From NCBI GenBank assembly GCA_017427545.1, contig JAFRSO010000022.1:1-41192 (forward strand): a DNA stretch of 41,192 nt, written 5' to 3'. A model generated the notes under the pieces. That model was not told where the DNA came from, did no database searches, and worked only from the letters and a program-made list of their open reading frames with translations. Source of the stretch: Selenomonadaceae bacterium (GTDB taxonomy: Bacteria; Bacillota; Negativicutes; Selenomonadales; Selenomonadaceae). This document shows positions 1 through 7,309 of this stretch, in pieces (position 1 is the stretch's first letter; each line of letters starts with the position of its first letter). Both the position numbers and the translations under genes were made by a program.

Positions 1-77
1 GGAGTTAGGAGTTAGGAGTTAGGAGTTAAAATCCCTTTTCCCATTTCCCTTTTCCCATTTCCCTTTTCCCATTTCCC
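1..77. repeat. Heptad element 1 (GGAGTTA x4, then alternating TTTTCCC/ATTTCCC)
   Basis: Eleven consecutive 7-nt units fill this stretch without a phase break: GGAGTTA four times (1-28), one linker heptad, then TTTTCCC and ATTTCCC alternating to base 77. The array runs directly into the pepD stop codon (78-80, minus strand). The left block may extend beyond the window. The two blocks are not complementary to each other. It belongs to the family of strictly phased heptad elements found in most larger gaps of this window. Confidence 0.9.
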
Positions 78-1553
78 TTAACAAGAAATCTTTTCCAGCA
101 AACCGACGATAAATTTCACATGCGGCGCGACCGTGTCAAGCTGCAAGCGTTCGTTCGGGCTGTGAATATTTTCATTAGTCGTGCCGATTGAAATCACGTC
201 AAGCTTGGAATTTTTCTTGATGAAAAAGCTCGTCTCAACGCTCATGTGAACTGTATTGACTTCGGGCGCGTAATTGTTTTGCTCCGTGAAAACTTCTTCG
301 GCAAGCTTTAAGAGTTTGCTTTTGGGATTGAAATTCCAAGCGGGCGTCGGCGTAGGAAATTTGCTCGTGAAAGTGCAAAGCTGCGCGGCTCGGCTGAATC
401 CCTCGATAAGCTCTTCAAGCAACTCATCGGCATTGGCTCGCGGCATAACTTTCAGCTCAACAAATTTATCGTTCATGCGCACGCTTCCCAAATTCGCTGA
501 CGCCAAAACTTGAGTGGGATTTTCGGGCGACATAAGATAAACGCCGCTGTGCATCATCTCAATAAAATTCGTGAGGAAGTCGTAATCTTTGGCGTGCAAA
601 ACTTTATCGGGACGTTTGATGAGTTCCGACTCAATCTTCAAATTCGGTTCAGTTGAGCCGTAAACTTTTTTAACGCGCCGCTCCATTGCCTTGCAGATTT
701 TCTGAAGATTTTCCGCGCTTAAATCCGTGGCAATTACCATTTGCGCACTGTCGGGAATGGTGTTGAAAGCTTTTCCGCCGCTCAAACTCGACAGCCGAAT
801 TTTTCCGTAACGAGTTATAAACCGCATGACTTTGACGGCAACTTTGATAGCGTTGACGCGTCCTGAAGAAATTTCTCCGCCCGAATGACCGCCGCGCAGT
901 CCGCTGATTTTAATCACAGCATTTGTGCCAAGTTTCGTGTCGGGGCGGACGTAATGAAGTTCGCGCCAAAAAGTAGCCTGAACGCAACCTGCAGCTCCTG
1001 CCACAATCTCGCCGAATTTTTCCGAATCGCAGTTGATAAGACAGCTCGCGCCGATTACGAATTTTTTGTCCAGCCCGATAACGCCGCTCATACCCTGTTC
1101 CTCATCGGTCGTGAAAATTATCCTGATTCGCCCGTGATCAAAGTCTTGATGATTTTCGGCAAGGTAAAGAATTTCCGCGACACCGATGCCGTTATCCGCG
1201 CCCAAACTCGTACCTTCCGCCTCCAAAAATTTTTCGCCGCGAATCAACTTTATCGGATCAGTCGTCGGTTCAAAGGCATAACCTTCTTCCGCCACGCAAA
1301 CCATATCCATATGCGCTTGCAAAATCGTCATCGGGGATTTTTCTTTACCGGCAGTGGCGGGAATTTCGGCGATAATGTTTTTAAATCGATCCTGCAAAAC
1401 CTTGATGCCGAGTCCCTCAAGAAATTTCTTCAAGAAATTGCTGACTTGCTCCTCATGTTTCGACGGGCGCGGAATTGCCGCCAACATTGCAAATTTTTCG
1501 AGCACGCCGTTTAAAATTTCTTCCCGCGCTTTATTTAAAATTGTTTCGCTCAC
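78..1553 (-). CDS. pepD: Aminoacyl-histidine dipeptidase / cytosol non-specific dipeptidase (M20C)
   Basis: A 491-aa cytoplasmic dizinc aminopeptidase of the M20C (PepD) family, which hydrolyses Xaa-His and other dipeptides in peptide catabolism. The zinc and catalytic motifs are present in order: HMD at residues 81-83, the GADNGIG box with the bridging Asp at 120, the DEEQ box near 150-153 with the general-base Glu, and NCDSE near 174-178. GGHSGGEI in the dimerisation/lid region and a C-terminal histidine in the NIHSPNE segment complete the set. The length is usual for PepD (about 485-490 aa). It is transcribed away from the NYN gene and stands alone here. Its stop codon is fused to a heptad array. 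Confidence 0.93.
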   Translation of the reverse strand: MSETILNKAREEILNGVLEKFAMLAAIPRPSKHEEQVSNFLKKFLEGLGIKVLQDRFKNIIAEIPATAGKEKSPMTILQAHMDMVCVAEEGYAFEPTTDPIKLIRGEKFLEAEGTSLGADNGIGVAEILYLAENHQDFDHGRIRIIFTTDEEQGMSGVIGLDKKFVIGASCLINCDSEKFGEIVAGAAGCVQATFWRELHYVRPDTKLGTNAVIKISGLRGGHSGGEISSGRVNAIKVAVKVMRFITRYGKIRLSSLSGGKAFNTIPDSAQMVIATDLSAENLQKICKAMERRVKKVYGSTEPNLKIESELIKRPDKVLHAKDYDFLTNFIEMMHSGVYLMSPENPTQVLASANLGSVRMNDKFVELKVMPRANADELLEELIEGFSRAAQLCTFTSKFPTPTPAWNFNPKSKLLKLAEEVFTEQNNYAPEVNTVHMSVETSFFIKKNSKLDVISIGTTNENIHSPNERLQLDTVAPHVKFIVGLLEKISC

Positions 1554-1635
1554 TCGTCTCTACTCCAATCTGTCTGAAAATCAATTACGAAATATATTAA
1601 CGGTTAATTCGGCTTGACTATGAAAAAATCCTGCG

Positions 1636-1664
1636 TTGTAGAAAAATCGCCTTCGTGATAAAAT
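1636..1664 (+). promoter_or_regulatory. Possible sigma-70 promoter for the NYN gene
   Basis: TTGTAG (1636-1641), a 17-bp spacer, then TAAAAT (1659-1664). Neither hexamer is perfect. A transcript from it would begin near 1671, downstream of the GTG at 1655. That fits the TTG start at 1688 chosen for the next gene. Confidence 0.35.
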
Positions 1665-1687
1665 CTGCAAAAGAAAGGAGATTCGCT

Positions 1688-3442
1688 TTGATAGCACACA
1701 TTTTCGTTGACGCAGAAAATATTCCGCCTTCCGTCACATTTCAAGTCGTCGAATATTTCGGCAAGGAGCACACGATTACAAAAGTCGACATCATCGCCAA
1801 AGAGGAAAGTCTTCCCTACAAATATCGCGACCTTGACGAGAAAATTTATCGCGTGCAAAATTGTTTTTACGGGAAAAATTCTGCGGATACGTGGCTTTGC
1901 ATTGAAATGGTTCGGGCGATTATTGACGAGCCGGATCTTGAGCTGATAATCATCGTGTCGAGTGACAAAGATTTTCTGCCCGCGATAAAATTTGCTACCG
2001 ACTTCGAGAAAAAAGTTTTCATTGTGTCGAACGGCGCGGGGCATAAATCTTTAAGCCGACAGCTGAAAATTTTGGATATTGACCCGTCAACCGTCGAGCT
2101 GAAAGATTATCGATTGGGCTTCGGGAACGTGCCTTTGAAGCTGGAAAAATTTTTGCCACGATTGAGTTTCGACGTAAAAAAATATTTCTTCGACCGCGAA
2201 TCGAGAGTAAAATTTATCTTGGTCAAGAGCGGCGATGATATTGTTGAAATGCCGTTCGTGGCGGGAATGGGAATTACGATGTTCGGGCGGACTCTGCACG
2301 ATTTGGGGATTTTGAAACGAAGCGGCTCAATCCGAGAATTTATCACCTACAATTTTTTGAGGGTGTCGCGGAACAGAATTTATTTTCACTCCGAAGAGGA
2401 ACTTGCCCGACCCACTCAAGCCGAATTAATCGAAAATTATTTTTCCGAGCATGCGGACGAGATGATTAAAATTTTTATTCGGCACAACGAAAAGCTTCAT
2501 GAAATCCCGTTTGTGAACGGTATGCCGCTTGATTTATTCGGGAAATTTCTTCGTGAACAGCAAATTATCGGCAAGGCGGCTTCACCGATTCAAACTGCCC
2601 GGAAAAATCTGCTGAAAGTTTCCAGCGGAAAAGTTTGGCTTTGCAATGAGGAGGAGCAGGAAAAAATTTACTACGACACGGTTAAAAATCTTGACGAGTA
2701 TTTTGATTATCATGCGGCAAACGTCAAAAATATTTTTATCAAGCACAATGGTAAAATTTTCGAGGTGCCTTTTGTCGACGGAATATCCCTTGAACTTTTC
2801 GGCAAGCTTCTGCGCGAGAAAAAAATTATCGGCAAGGGAACTTCCGCCAAAAGCATTGCTCAAAAAAATTTTCTGGACGTTTGCGACGATAAAATTTATC
2901 TCTGTGACGAGGAAAGGCTAAGCGAACTTTACACCGAGTCGACCGGAAATTTTGACGATTATTTTTCCCGTCACCCCGAAGAGAAAAAAATTTTCGTCAA
3001 GCACAACGGCAAATTGTTTGAAATTCCCTTCGTGAATGGCATGACGCTCAACATTTTTGAAAAGCTTCTTCGCGACAAAAATATCATCGGCAAAAATTCT
3101 TCCGCCAAAAAAGTTGCGGCCGGCAGCTTGCTTGAGATTCGTTACGGGCGAGTTTATCTGATTGACGAAAAGGAAATGTCTGCCGCGCAGGACGATTTGG
3201 AACTCAACGTCGACGCTTATTTGAATGAACACGTTTTGGAGATTCGGACGATTTCAATTTCTTACGACGAGAAAAATTTTTCAATACCTTTCGTGAACGG
3301 CATACCGCTAAAAATTTTTGGAAAGCTTCTGCGTGAACGAAAGATTATCGACAGGAAAATTTCTCCGGAAGAAGTCGTCGAGAATAATTCCCTTGAAATA
3401 CGCGATGAAAAAATTTTTTTACTTGAGGAGGGCGGGCAATGA
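1688..3442 (+). CDS. NYN (LabA/DUF88-type PIN-like) nuclease with five C-terminal repeats
   Basis: A 584-aa protein read from TTG 1688, which has GGAG 7 nt upstream; the in-frame GTG at 1655 has no such site. Residues 1-140 form a NYN/PIN-like RNase domain with its acidic residues: VDAEN (Asp8), the NSADTW Asp near 67, and SSDKDF (Asp93, Asp95). Members of this fold are metal-dependent RNases. The rest is five tandem copies of an unrecognised domain of about 86 aa, with the PFV(N/D)G core at about residues 189, 274, 361, 447 and 534. Each copy continues with a LFGKxLRExxIIGK-like segment and ends in a strand-like 'IYLCDEE' segment. The last codons overlap thyX by 4 nt (ATGA), implying translational coupling. 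The substrate is unknown; the repeats may bind RNA or a partner. Confidence 0.8.
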   Translation: MIAHIFVDAENIPPSVTFQVVEYFGKEHTITKVDIIAKEESLPYKYRDLDEKIYRVQNCFYGKNSADTWLCIEMVRAIIDEPDLELIIIVSSDKDFLPAIKFATDFEKKVFIVSNGAGHKSLSRQLKILDIDPSTVELKDYRLGFGNVPLKLEKFLPRLSFDVKKYFFDRESRVKFILVKSGDDIVEMPFVAGMGITMFGRTLHDLGILKRSGSIREFITYNFLRVSRNRIYFHSEEELARPTQAELIENYFSEHADEMIKIFIRHNEKLHEIPFVNGMPLDLFGKFLREQQIIGKAASPIQTARKNLLKVSSGKVWLCNEEEQEKIYYDTVKNLDEYFDYHAANVKNIFIKHNGKIFEVPFVDGISLELFGKLLREKKIIGKGTSAKSIAQKNFLDVCDDKIYLCDEERLSELYTESTGNFDDYFSRHPEEKKIFVKHNGKLFEIPFVNGMTLNIFEKLLRDKNIIGKNSSAKKVAAGSLLEIRYGRVYLIDEKEMSAAQDDLELNVDAYLNEHVLEIRTISISYDEKNFSIPFVNGIPLKIFGKLLRERKIIDRKISPEEVVENNSLEIRDEKIFLLEEGGQ

Positions 3443-4062
3443 AAATTATTGAGCCGAGCGTTGAGTTGGTTGACGACTTCGACGCGGCGGCAATTATGAA
3501 AAAAATTGAGCGGGCGGGACGCGTCTGCTACAAATCTGAAGGCAACATCAAAGACGATACTGCCGAAAAATTTATTCGTGGGGTAATCAAGCGCGGCCAT
3601 GAATCGGTTATCGAGCACGCGGCGATTTCGTTCAAAATCATTTGCGACCGCGGAGTTACTCATGAACTCGTTCGTCACAGAATCGCGAGTTACTCCCAAG
3701 AATCAACGCGCTATTGCGATTACAGCGCGGGGAAGTTCGGCGGAGAATTAACTTTTATCAAGCCGTGTTTTTGGGCGGAAGATGACGAAAATTTTCAGCT
3801 GTGGAAGTCGACAATGGCGCAGCTGGAAAAAAATTATCTGGTAATGCGTGCTAACGGTGTCAAACCTGAAGAGGCGCGTTCAATCCTACCAAATTCACTC
3901 AAGACAGAAATTTTCGTGACGATGAATTTGCGCGAACTGCGGCATTTTTTGAAACTGCGGACGGCTAAAGCGGCGCATCCTCAAATGCGGGAAGTCGCCC
4001 TGAAAATTTATAAAATCCTCGTCGAGAAATTGCCGGCGGTCTTCGATGACATTCAGCCGTAA
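3439..4062 (+). CDS. thyX: FAD-dependent thymidylate synthase ThyX
   Basis: A 207-aa enzyme that makes dTMP from dUMP with methylenetetrahydrofolate and reduced FAD. The diagnostic RHR-x7-S signature is seen as RHR at 79-81 and Ser89, followed by TRY. HESVIEHA near 54-61 and the C-terminal 'ELRHFLKLR' dUMP/FAD-binding segment also match the family. The start ATG overlaps the stop of the NYN gene. No folate-dependent thyA is visible in the window. Confidence 0.95.
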   Translation: MKIIEPSVELVDDFDAAAIMKKIERAGRVCYKSEGNIKDDTAEKFIRGVIKRGHESVIEHAAISFKIICDRGVTHELVRHRIASYSQESTRYCDYSAGKFGGELTFIKPCFWAEDDENFQLWKSTMAQLEKNYLVMRANGVKPEEARSILPNSLKTEIFVTMNLRELRHFLKLRTAKAAHPQMREVALKIYKILVEKLPAVFDDIQP

Positions 4063-4071
4063 AATTTTTTA

Positions 4072-4100
4072 TGGACAATCGTCCTACGTCGAAATATAAT
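4072..4100 (+). promoter_or_regulatory. Sigma-70 promoter for rpiB
   Basis: TGGACA (4072-4077), a 17-bp spacer and a perfect TATAAT (4095-4100) lie between the thyX stop and the rpiB ribosome binding site. This suggests rpiB and its followers can be transcribed independently of thyX. Confidence 0.6.
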
Positions 4101-4130
4101 TGACGAAAATTTTTGGAAGGAGCATTTGCA

Positions 4131-4574
4131 ATGAAAATTACAATCGGCAGCGATCACGGCGCAGTTGAACTCAAGGAGGAAGTCAAGAAAGTTTTGGCGG
4201 AGTTTGAGGACGTCGAAGTTAAAGACGTTGGCACATTCGGCAAGGAGAGCGTTGACTATCCCGATATTGCCGAAAAAGTTTGCGCGGACGTTGTGAGCGG
4301 CGCGGCTGACAGGGGCATTGTCCTTTGCGGAACGGGTCTTGGCATTTCGATTGCCGCCAACAAAATCAAGGGCATTCGTTGTGCACTGTGCGGCGACGTT
4401 TATTCCGCAAAGATGAGCCGCGAACATAACAATTCAAACGTCCTGGCAATGGGCGGACGCGTCACGGGATTTGGCCCTGCAGGTGAAATTGTTCGTGCGT
4501 GGATGACGACTGAATTTGCCGGCGGACGTCATGAACGGCGCGTCAATAAAATTATGGCTCTCGAAAATAAATGA
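4131..4574 (+). CDS. rpiB: Ribose-5-phosphate isomerase B
   Basis: A 147-aa RpiB/LacA/LacB-family isomerase that interconverts ribose-5-phosphate and ribulose-5-phosphate in the pentose phosphate pathway. It opens with GSDHGA (Asp-His pair near 8-9). SVDYPDIA, the active-site Cys in LCGTGLGISIAANK and the SREHNNSNVLAMGGR segment are all present. The start is ATG 4131, behind GGAAGGAG at 4115-4122. An upstream in-frame TTG at 4113 would overlap that site and is rejected. The stop TGA overlaps the GAGGTG ribosome binding site of the next gene. Confidence 0.94.
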   Translation: MKITIGSDHGAVELKEEVKKVLAEFEDVEVKDVGTFGKESVDYPDIAEKVCADVVSGAADRGIVLCGTGLGISIAANKIKGIRCALCGDVYSAKMSREHNNSNVLAMGGRVTGFGPAGEIVRAWMTTEFAGGRHERRVNKIMALENK

Positions 4575-4584
4575 GGTGCTCGAA

Positions 4585-5154
4585 ATGAAAATTGGCGTTA
4601 TCTCCGACACTCACGGCTATCACGAACGCGTTAAGCTTGCCGTGGAAAAATTTTTTTCCGACGCGGATTTGATTCTGCACGCCGGCGACGTCTGCTATCA
4701 CGGGCCGAACAATCCCAATTACAAGGGCGACGATTACAATCCGAAGGCTCTGGCGAATTTTATCAACGCCTCAAAAATTCCGTTCGTGATTGCTCGCGGC
4801 AACGGTGATTCTGAAGTCGATCAACTCGTCCTTGAAGTGCCTGTGCTGATTCCCTATGCTCACGTCTTCGCGAACGGCAAGCGCATTATCGTAAATCACG
4901 GGCATCTTTTGCCGAATGATGATGATAAAGATAAAATTGCCAAAACTTTCCGCGCGGATATTTTCATCAACGGACACATTCACAAACCCGTACTTGAAAA
5001 GCGCGGTGAAACTATTTTCCTCAACCCCGGCACAGTCTCGCCGTATCTTACGAATCAACCCGATAAGCGTACAAGCGTCGCCACAATCACTGACGACAAA
5101 ATTCAAATCTTCGACCTCGACACCGACGAAATCTTCATGAGCTTGGATTTTTGA
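4585..5154 (+). CDS. YfcE/MJ0936-family metallophosphoesterase
   Basis: A 189-aa calcineurin-like phosphoesterase close in length to E. coli YfcE (184 aa). The metal-binding motifs are complete: SDTHG (7-11), HAGD (Asp35), GNGDSE, VNHGH, and GHIHKP near 131-136 followed by NPG. Family members hydrolyse phosphodiester substrates in vitro; the physiological substrate is unknown. ATG 4585 follows GAGGTG with good spacing. It is tightly packed behind rpiB. Its stop codon overlaps a TTG start of the next gene (TTGA), so the two are probably cotranslated. Confidence 0.88.
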   Translation: MKIGVISDTHGYHERVKLAVEKFFSDADLILHAGDVCYHGPNNPNYKGDDYNPKALANFINASKIPFVIARGNGDSEVDQLVLEVPVLIPYAHVFANGKRIIVNHGHLLPNDDDKDKIAKTFRADIFINGHIHKPVLEKRGETIFLNPGTVSPYLTNQPDKRTSVATITDDKIQIFDLDTDEIFMSLDF

Positions 5155-5516
5155 ATCCTTCAACCGTCGTAAAGCTTAATATCAAGGATTTCGGCGAGGC
5201 TCATATCTCAATGGCGAAGCTGACGCAATACGCGCTCAATCCCGATAAAGCCCCCGATAAAGCTCTTGCCTTTGAAAAAGCTCTGGGCTACAATCTCAGC
5301 AACGTTGATAAGCTGATTGAAAACGTAACGAGTCATGTCAATGACTTTGAACCGGAAAGAAAATCGGCTACTATTCACGGCGAGCCTTTTCAAATATTGA
5401 TGGACTTGACAGGCGAAAATGGAAAAACGGCTTCTGTTATGACAGGATGGATTATAGACGCTGAAACGAAGGAAATTCGTCTGACTAGTATTTACATCAA
5501 AAAGCGTAAGAAATGA
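5151..5516 (+). CDS. DUF6883-like small protein
   Basis: A 121-aa protein. The pattern 'AKLTQYALNPDK..DKALAFEKALGY' near residues 21-47, a central region, and a closing 'GWIIDAETKEIRLTSIYI' strand match what I remember of the DUF6883 family ('KL..Y.LNP.HP.GKHKA..F...LG'). DUF6883 occurs alone and at the C-termini of polymorphic-toxin and phage-head fusion proteins; its activity is not established. The TTG start at 5151 overlaps the upstream stop. An ATG at 5211 would cut off a strand the family normally has. A companion gene follows 9 nt downstream. Confidence 0.6.
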   Translation: MNPSTVVKLNIKDFGEAHISMAKLTQYALNPDKAPDKALAFEKALGYNLSNVDKLIENVTSHVNDFEPERKSATIHGEPFQILMDLTGENGKTASVMTGWIIDAETKEIRLTSIYIKKRKK

Positions 5517-5525
5517 GGTGTCGTT

Positions 5526-5693
5526 ATGGAGATTAATGAATTCGATAAAGTTTTGCTCAAAACCGGGGAAATTGCTTATATCGCCGACGTGCTGAAAATC
5601 GGAATTGCTTATGTGGTCGACATAGACAAATCTGACGGCGATATTGAAACGGAAATTGTCGAGTATGACGACATAGAAAAAGTTTTGGCGTAA
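5526..5693 (+). CDS. DUF4926-like small acidic protein, companion of the DUF6883-like gene
   Basis: A 55-aa, strongly acidic, all-beta-looking protein beginning MEINEFDKVLLKTG and ending YDDIEKVLA. GAGGTG (5515-5520) lies just before ATG 5526. The 'D.VLLK.GEIAYI..V..G.AYVVDID' pattern resembles the small DUF4926-type proteins that I recall being encoded next to DUF6883 genes. This placement raises an effector/antidote-type pairing, but nothing in the sequence proves it. The gene is well supported by its ribosome binding site, packing and codon usage despite its small size. Confidence 0.65.
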   Translation: MEINEFDKVLLKTGEIAYIADVLKIGIAYVVDIDKSDGDIETEIVEYDDIEKVLA

Positions 5694-5720
5694 GCTTGGA
5701 TTTTTAGAGGAGAATTTTTT

Positions 5721-6206
5721 ATGGCGTTAAAAATTTTGAGCGCGGACATCACTCGGCTTGAAGTTGATGCGATTGTCAACGCGGCGAACACTCAACTTGC
5801 GGCGGGCGGAGGAGTTTGCGGAGCGATTTTCCGTGCGGCGGGATATAGTCAACTGCAGGCGGCTTGCGATAAACTTTCGCCGATTCAAACCGGTGAGGCC
5901 GTCATAACTTCTGGATTCAATCTGCCCGCGAAATTTATCATTCACACGGCGGGGCCGATTTGGCGCGGCGGTAATTTCGGTGAGGAAAATCTTTTGCGTA
6001 ACTGCTACACGAACAGCTTAAAACTTGCCGCCGAAAATAATTTGCAAAGCGTCGCCTTCCCGCTCATATCAAGCGGTATTTACGGCTATCCGCCACGTGA
6101 CGCACTCAAAGTCGCCGTTCAAGCCATAAAAGATTTTTTAGCCGAAAAAGATTTGGAAGTTATATTGACCGTCCTGGATAAATCGCTCCTTGACAGCCTG
6201 CAGTAA
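5721..6206 (+). CDS. Macro domain (MacroD/YmdB-type) ADP-ribose-binding protein
   Basis: A 161-aa single macro domain. It binds ADP-ribose; MacroD-type members remove ADP-ribose from proteins or deacetylate O-acetyl-ADP-ribose. Visible motifs are the ADP-ribose loop NAAN (20-23), the glycine-rich GGGV stretch (29-32), and the phosphate-binding ISSGIYGYP loop near 118-126. The usual GVDGAIH segment reads GVCGAIF, so the family's catalytic-region Asp and His are Cys33 and Phe37. It may be a binder or a variant hydrolase. The start ATG follows GAGGAG. It is last in the run begun by rpiB and directly precedes tRNA-Pro. Confidence 0.9.
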   Translation: MALKILSADITRLEVDAIVNAANTQLAAGGGVCGAIFRAAGYSQLQAACDKLSPIQTGEAVITSGFNLPAKFIIHTAGPIWRGGNFGEENLLRNCYTNSLKLAAENNLQSVAFPLISSGIYGYPPRDALKVAVQAIKDFLAEKDLEVILTVLDKSLLDSLQ

Positions 6207-6226
6207 GCGTTGTAAAATTTTTTGCA

Positions 6227-6301
<75 letters not shown>

Positions 6302-6303
6302 AC

Positions 6304-6345
6304 TTAGTGATTAGTGATTAGCTGTCAGCGGTTAGAAATTTTCCC
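6304..6345. repeat. Heptad element 2 (TTAGTGA-type)
   Basis: Six phased 7-nt units follow tRNA-Pro: TTAGTGA twice, then diverged TTAGCTG, TCAGCGG and TTAGAAA forms, then TTTTCCC. The TTTTCCC unit is the same as in elements 1 and 9. Confidence 0.75.
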
Positions 6346-6371
6346 GACAATTAATCGTTTAAAATATTTGG

Positions 6372-6400
6372 AAAGGTCGTGTCGAAGGACGCGGCTTTTT
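6372..6400 (+). terminator. Intrinsic terminator after tRNA-Pro
   Basis: A stem GTCGTGTC/GACGCGGC (6376-6383/6388-6395, two G-U pairs) with loop GAAG is extended by A-T pairs into the following T-run (6396-6400). It separates the rpiB-macro-tRNA unit from cheR. Confidence 0.75.
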
Positions 6401-6403
6401 CAG

Positions 6404-6432
6404 TTGAAATTATCCTTCGCCTCTGCTACAAT
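6404..6432 (+). promoter_or_regulatory. Sigma-70 promoter for cheR
   Basis: TTGAAA (6404-6409), a 17-bp spacer and TACAAT (6427-6432) lie 32 nt upstream of the cheR start, directly after the terminator. Confidence 0.7.
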
Positions 6433-6464
6433 GCCGTTAAAACTTTAAGCAAGGAGGTTTCATT

Positions 6465-7253
6465 ATGGATGACAAGGACTGGGAACTTTTTAAGGACAAA
6501 TTGAATCGCAAGACCGGTATCGATTTACAGCTTTACAAGGAACAGCAAATGCGGCGGCGTATCAACAACCTCATTCAAAAGACGCCGTTCAAGTCTTACA
6601 CCAGCTTTTTCAACGACGCCGTTAAGGACAAGCAGAAATTCGCGGACTTCATTGAGTATTTGACAATCAACGTCTCCGAATTCTTCCGCAACCCCGACAA
6701 ATTCGATCAAGTCGAAAACGATGTTATCCCGTATCTTTTGAAGCGCAGCGATTCACTCAACATTTGGAGCGCGGGCTGTTCAATCGGCGCGGAACCTTAC
6801 ACCCTGTCGATTATCATGAAGGAATTGACGCCGAGTAAACGTCACAGAATTTTGGCGACCGACCTCGACATTGAAATTATCGGCAAGGCGAAGAAGGGCA
6901 TTTACACTGCCGATGAAATTAAATCAATGCGTCCCGACCGCCGCGTCAAATATTTCACCAAGACGCCCGACGGTAAATTTGCTATCAAGCCGGAAATTAA
7001 AATGCCCGTCGACTTCAAACGCCACAACCTTTTAAAGGACAGCTTCGAGAGAAATTTTGACCTCATCCTCTGCCGCAACGTCGTCATTTATTTCACCGAA
7101 GAGGCCAAAGCCGAGCTGTATAAAAATTTCTTCAAGGCACTCAAGCCCGGCGGTATTCTCTTCGTCGGCGGCACAGAATCAATTTTAAATTCGCGGCAAA
7201 TAGGTTACGTCACTTACAAGCCGTTTTTCTATCAAAAACCGCTGCCCGATTGA
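6465..7253 (+). CDS. cheR: CheR-type chemoreceptor glutamate O-methyltransferase
   Basis: A 262-aa SAM-dependent methyltransferase that methylates glutamates on chemoreceptors for adaptation. The N-terminal helical CheR_N domain (about 1-75) ends in NVSEFFRN, equivalent to the receptor-contact 'T.FFR' motif. The SAM motif SAGCSIGAEPYTL is at 102-114, ATDLD near 135-139, and CRNVVIYF near 203-210. The strong ribosome binding site AAGGAGG fixes ATG 6465. No other che or receptor genes are nearby, so its receptor partners lie outside the window. It sits between two intrinsic terminators as a monocistronic unit. Confidence 0.92.
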   Translation: MDDKDWELFKDKLNRKTGIDLQLYKEQQMRRRINNLIQKTPFKSYTSFFNDAVKDKQKFADFIEYLTINVSEFFRNPDKFDQVENDVIPYLLKRSDSLNIWSAGCSIGAEPYTLSIIMKELTPSKRHRILATDLDIEIIGKAKKGIYTADEIKSMRPDRRVKYFTKTPDGKFAIKPEIKMPVDFKRHNLLKDSFERNFDLILCRNVVIYFTEEAKAELYKNFFKALKPGGILFVGGTESILNSRQIGYVTYKPFFYQKPLPD

Positions 7254-7268
7254 TGACAGTTTCCACGC

Positions 7269-7309
7269 AAAAAAATCCCCTTCCGATTTTGGAGGGGGAT
7301 AATTTTTTT
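7269..7309. terminator. Bidirectional intrinsic terminator between cheR and thrC
   Basis: ATCCCCTTCC (7275-7284) pairs with GGAGGGGGAT (7291-7300) around loop GATTTT. It is flanked by an A-run on the left (7269-7275) and a T-run on the right (7303-7309). The geometry serves the convergent cheR (plus) and thrC (minus); the T-run reaches the thrC stop codon. Confidence 0.88.

Noticed and set aside
885..1514. A 209-codon open frame on the plus strand across pepD
   Set aside because: It is antisense to a well-supported pepD, has no ribosome binding site or recognisable protein, and mirrors pepD codon structure.
1655..1687. GTG 1655 as start of the NYN gene
   Set aside because: No ribosome binding site precedes it, and GGAG lies correctly before TTG 1688, where the NYN domain begins at once.
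3262..3699. Minus-strand frames over the NYN/thyX junction
   Set aside because: Shadows of two genes with firm motifs and a coupled ATGA junction.
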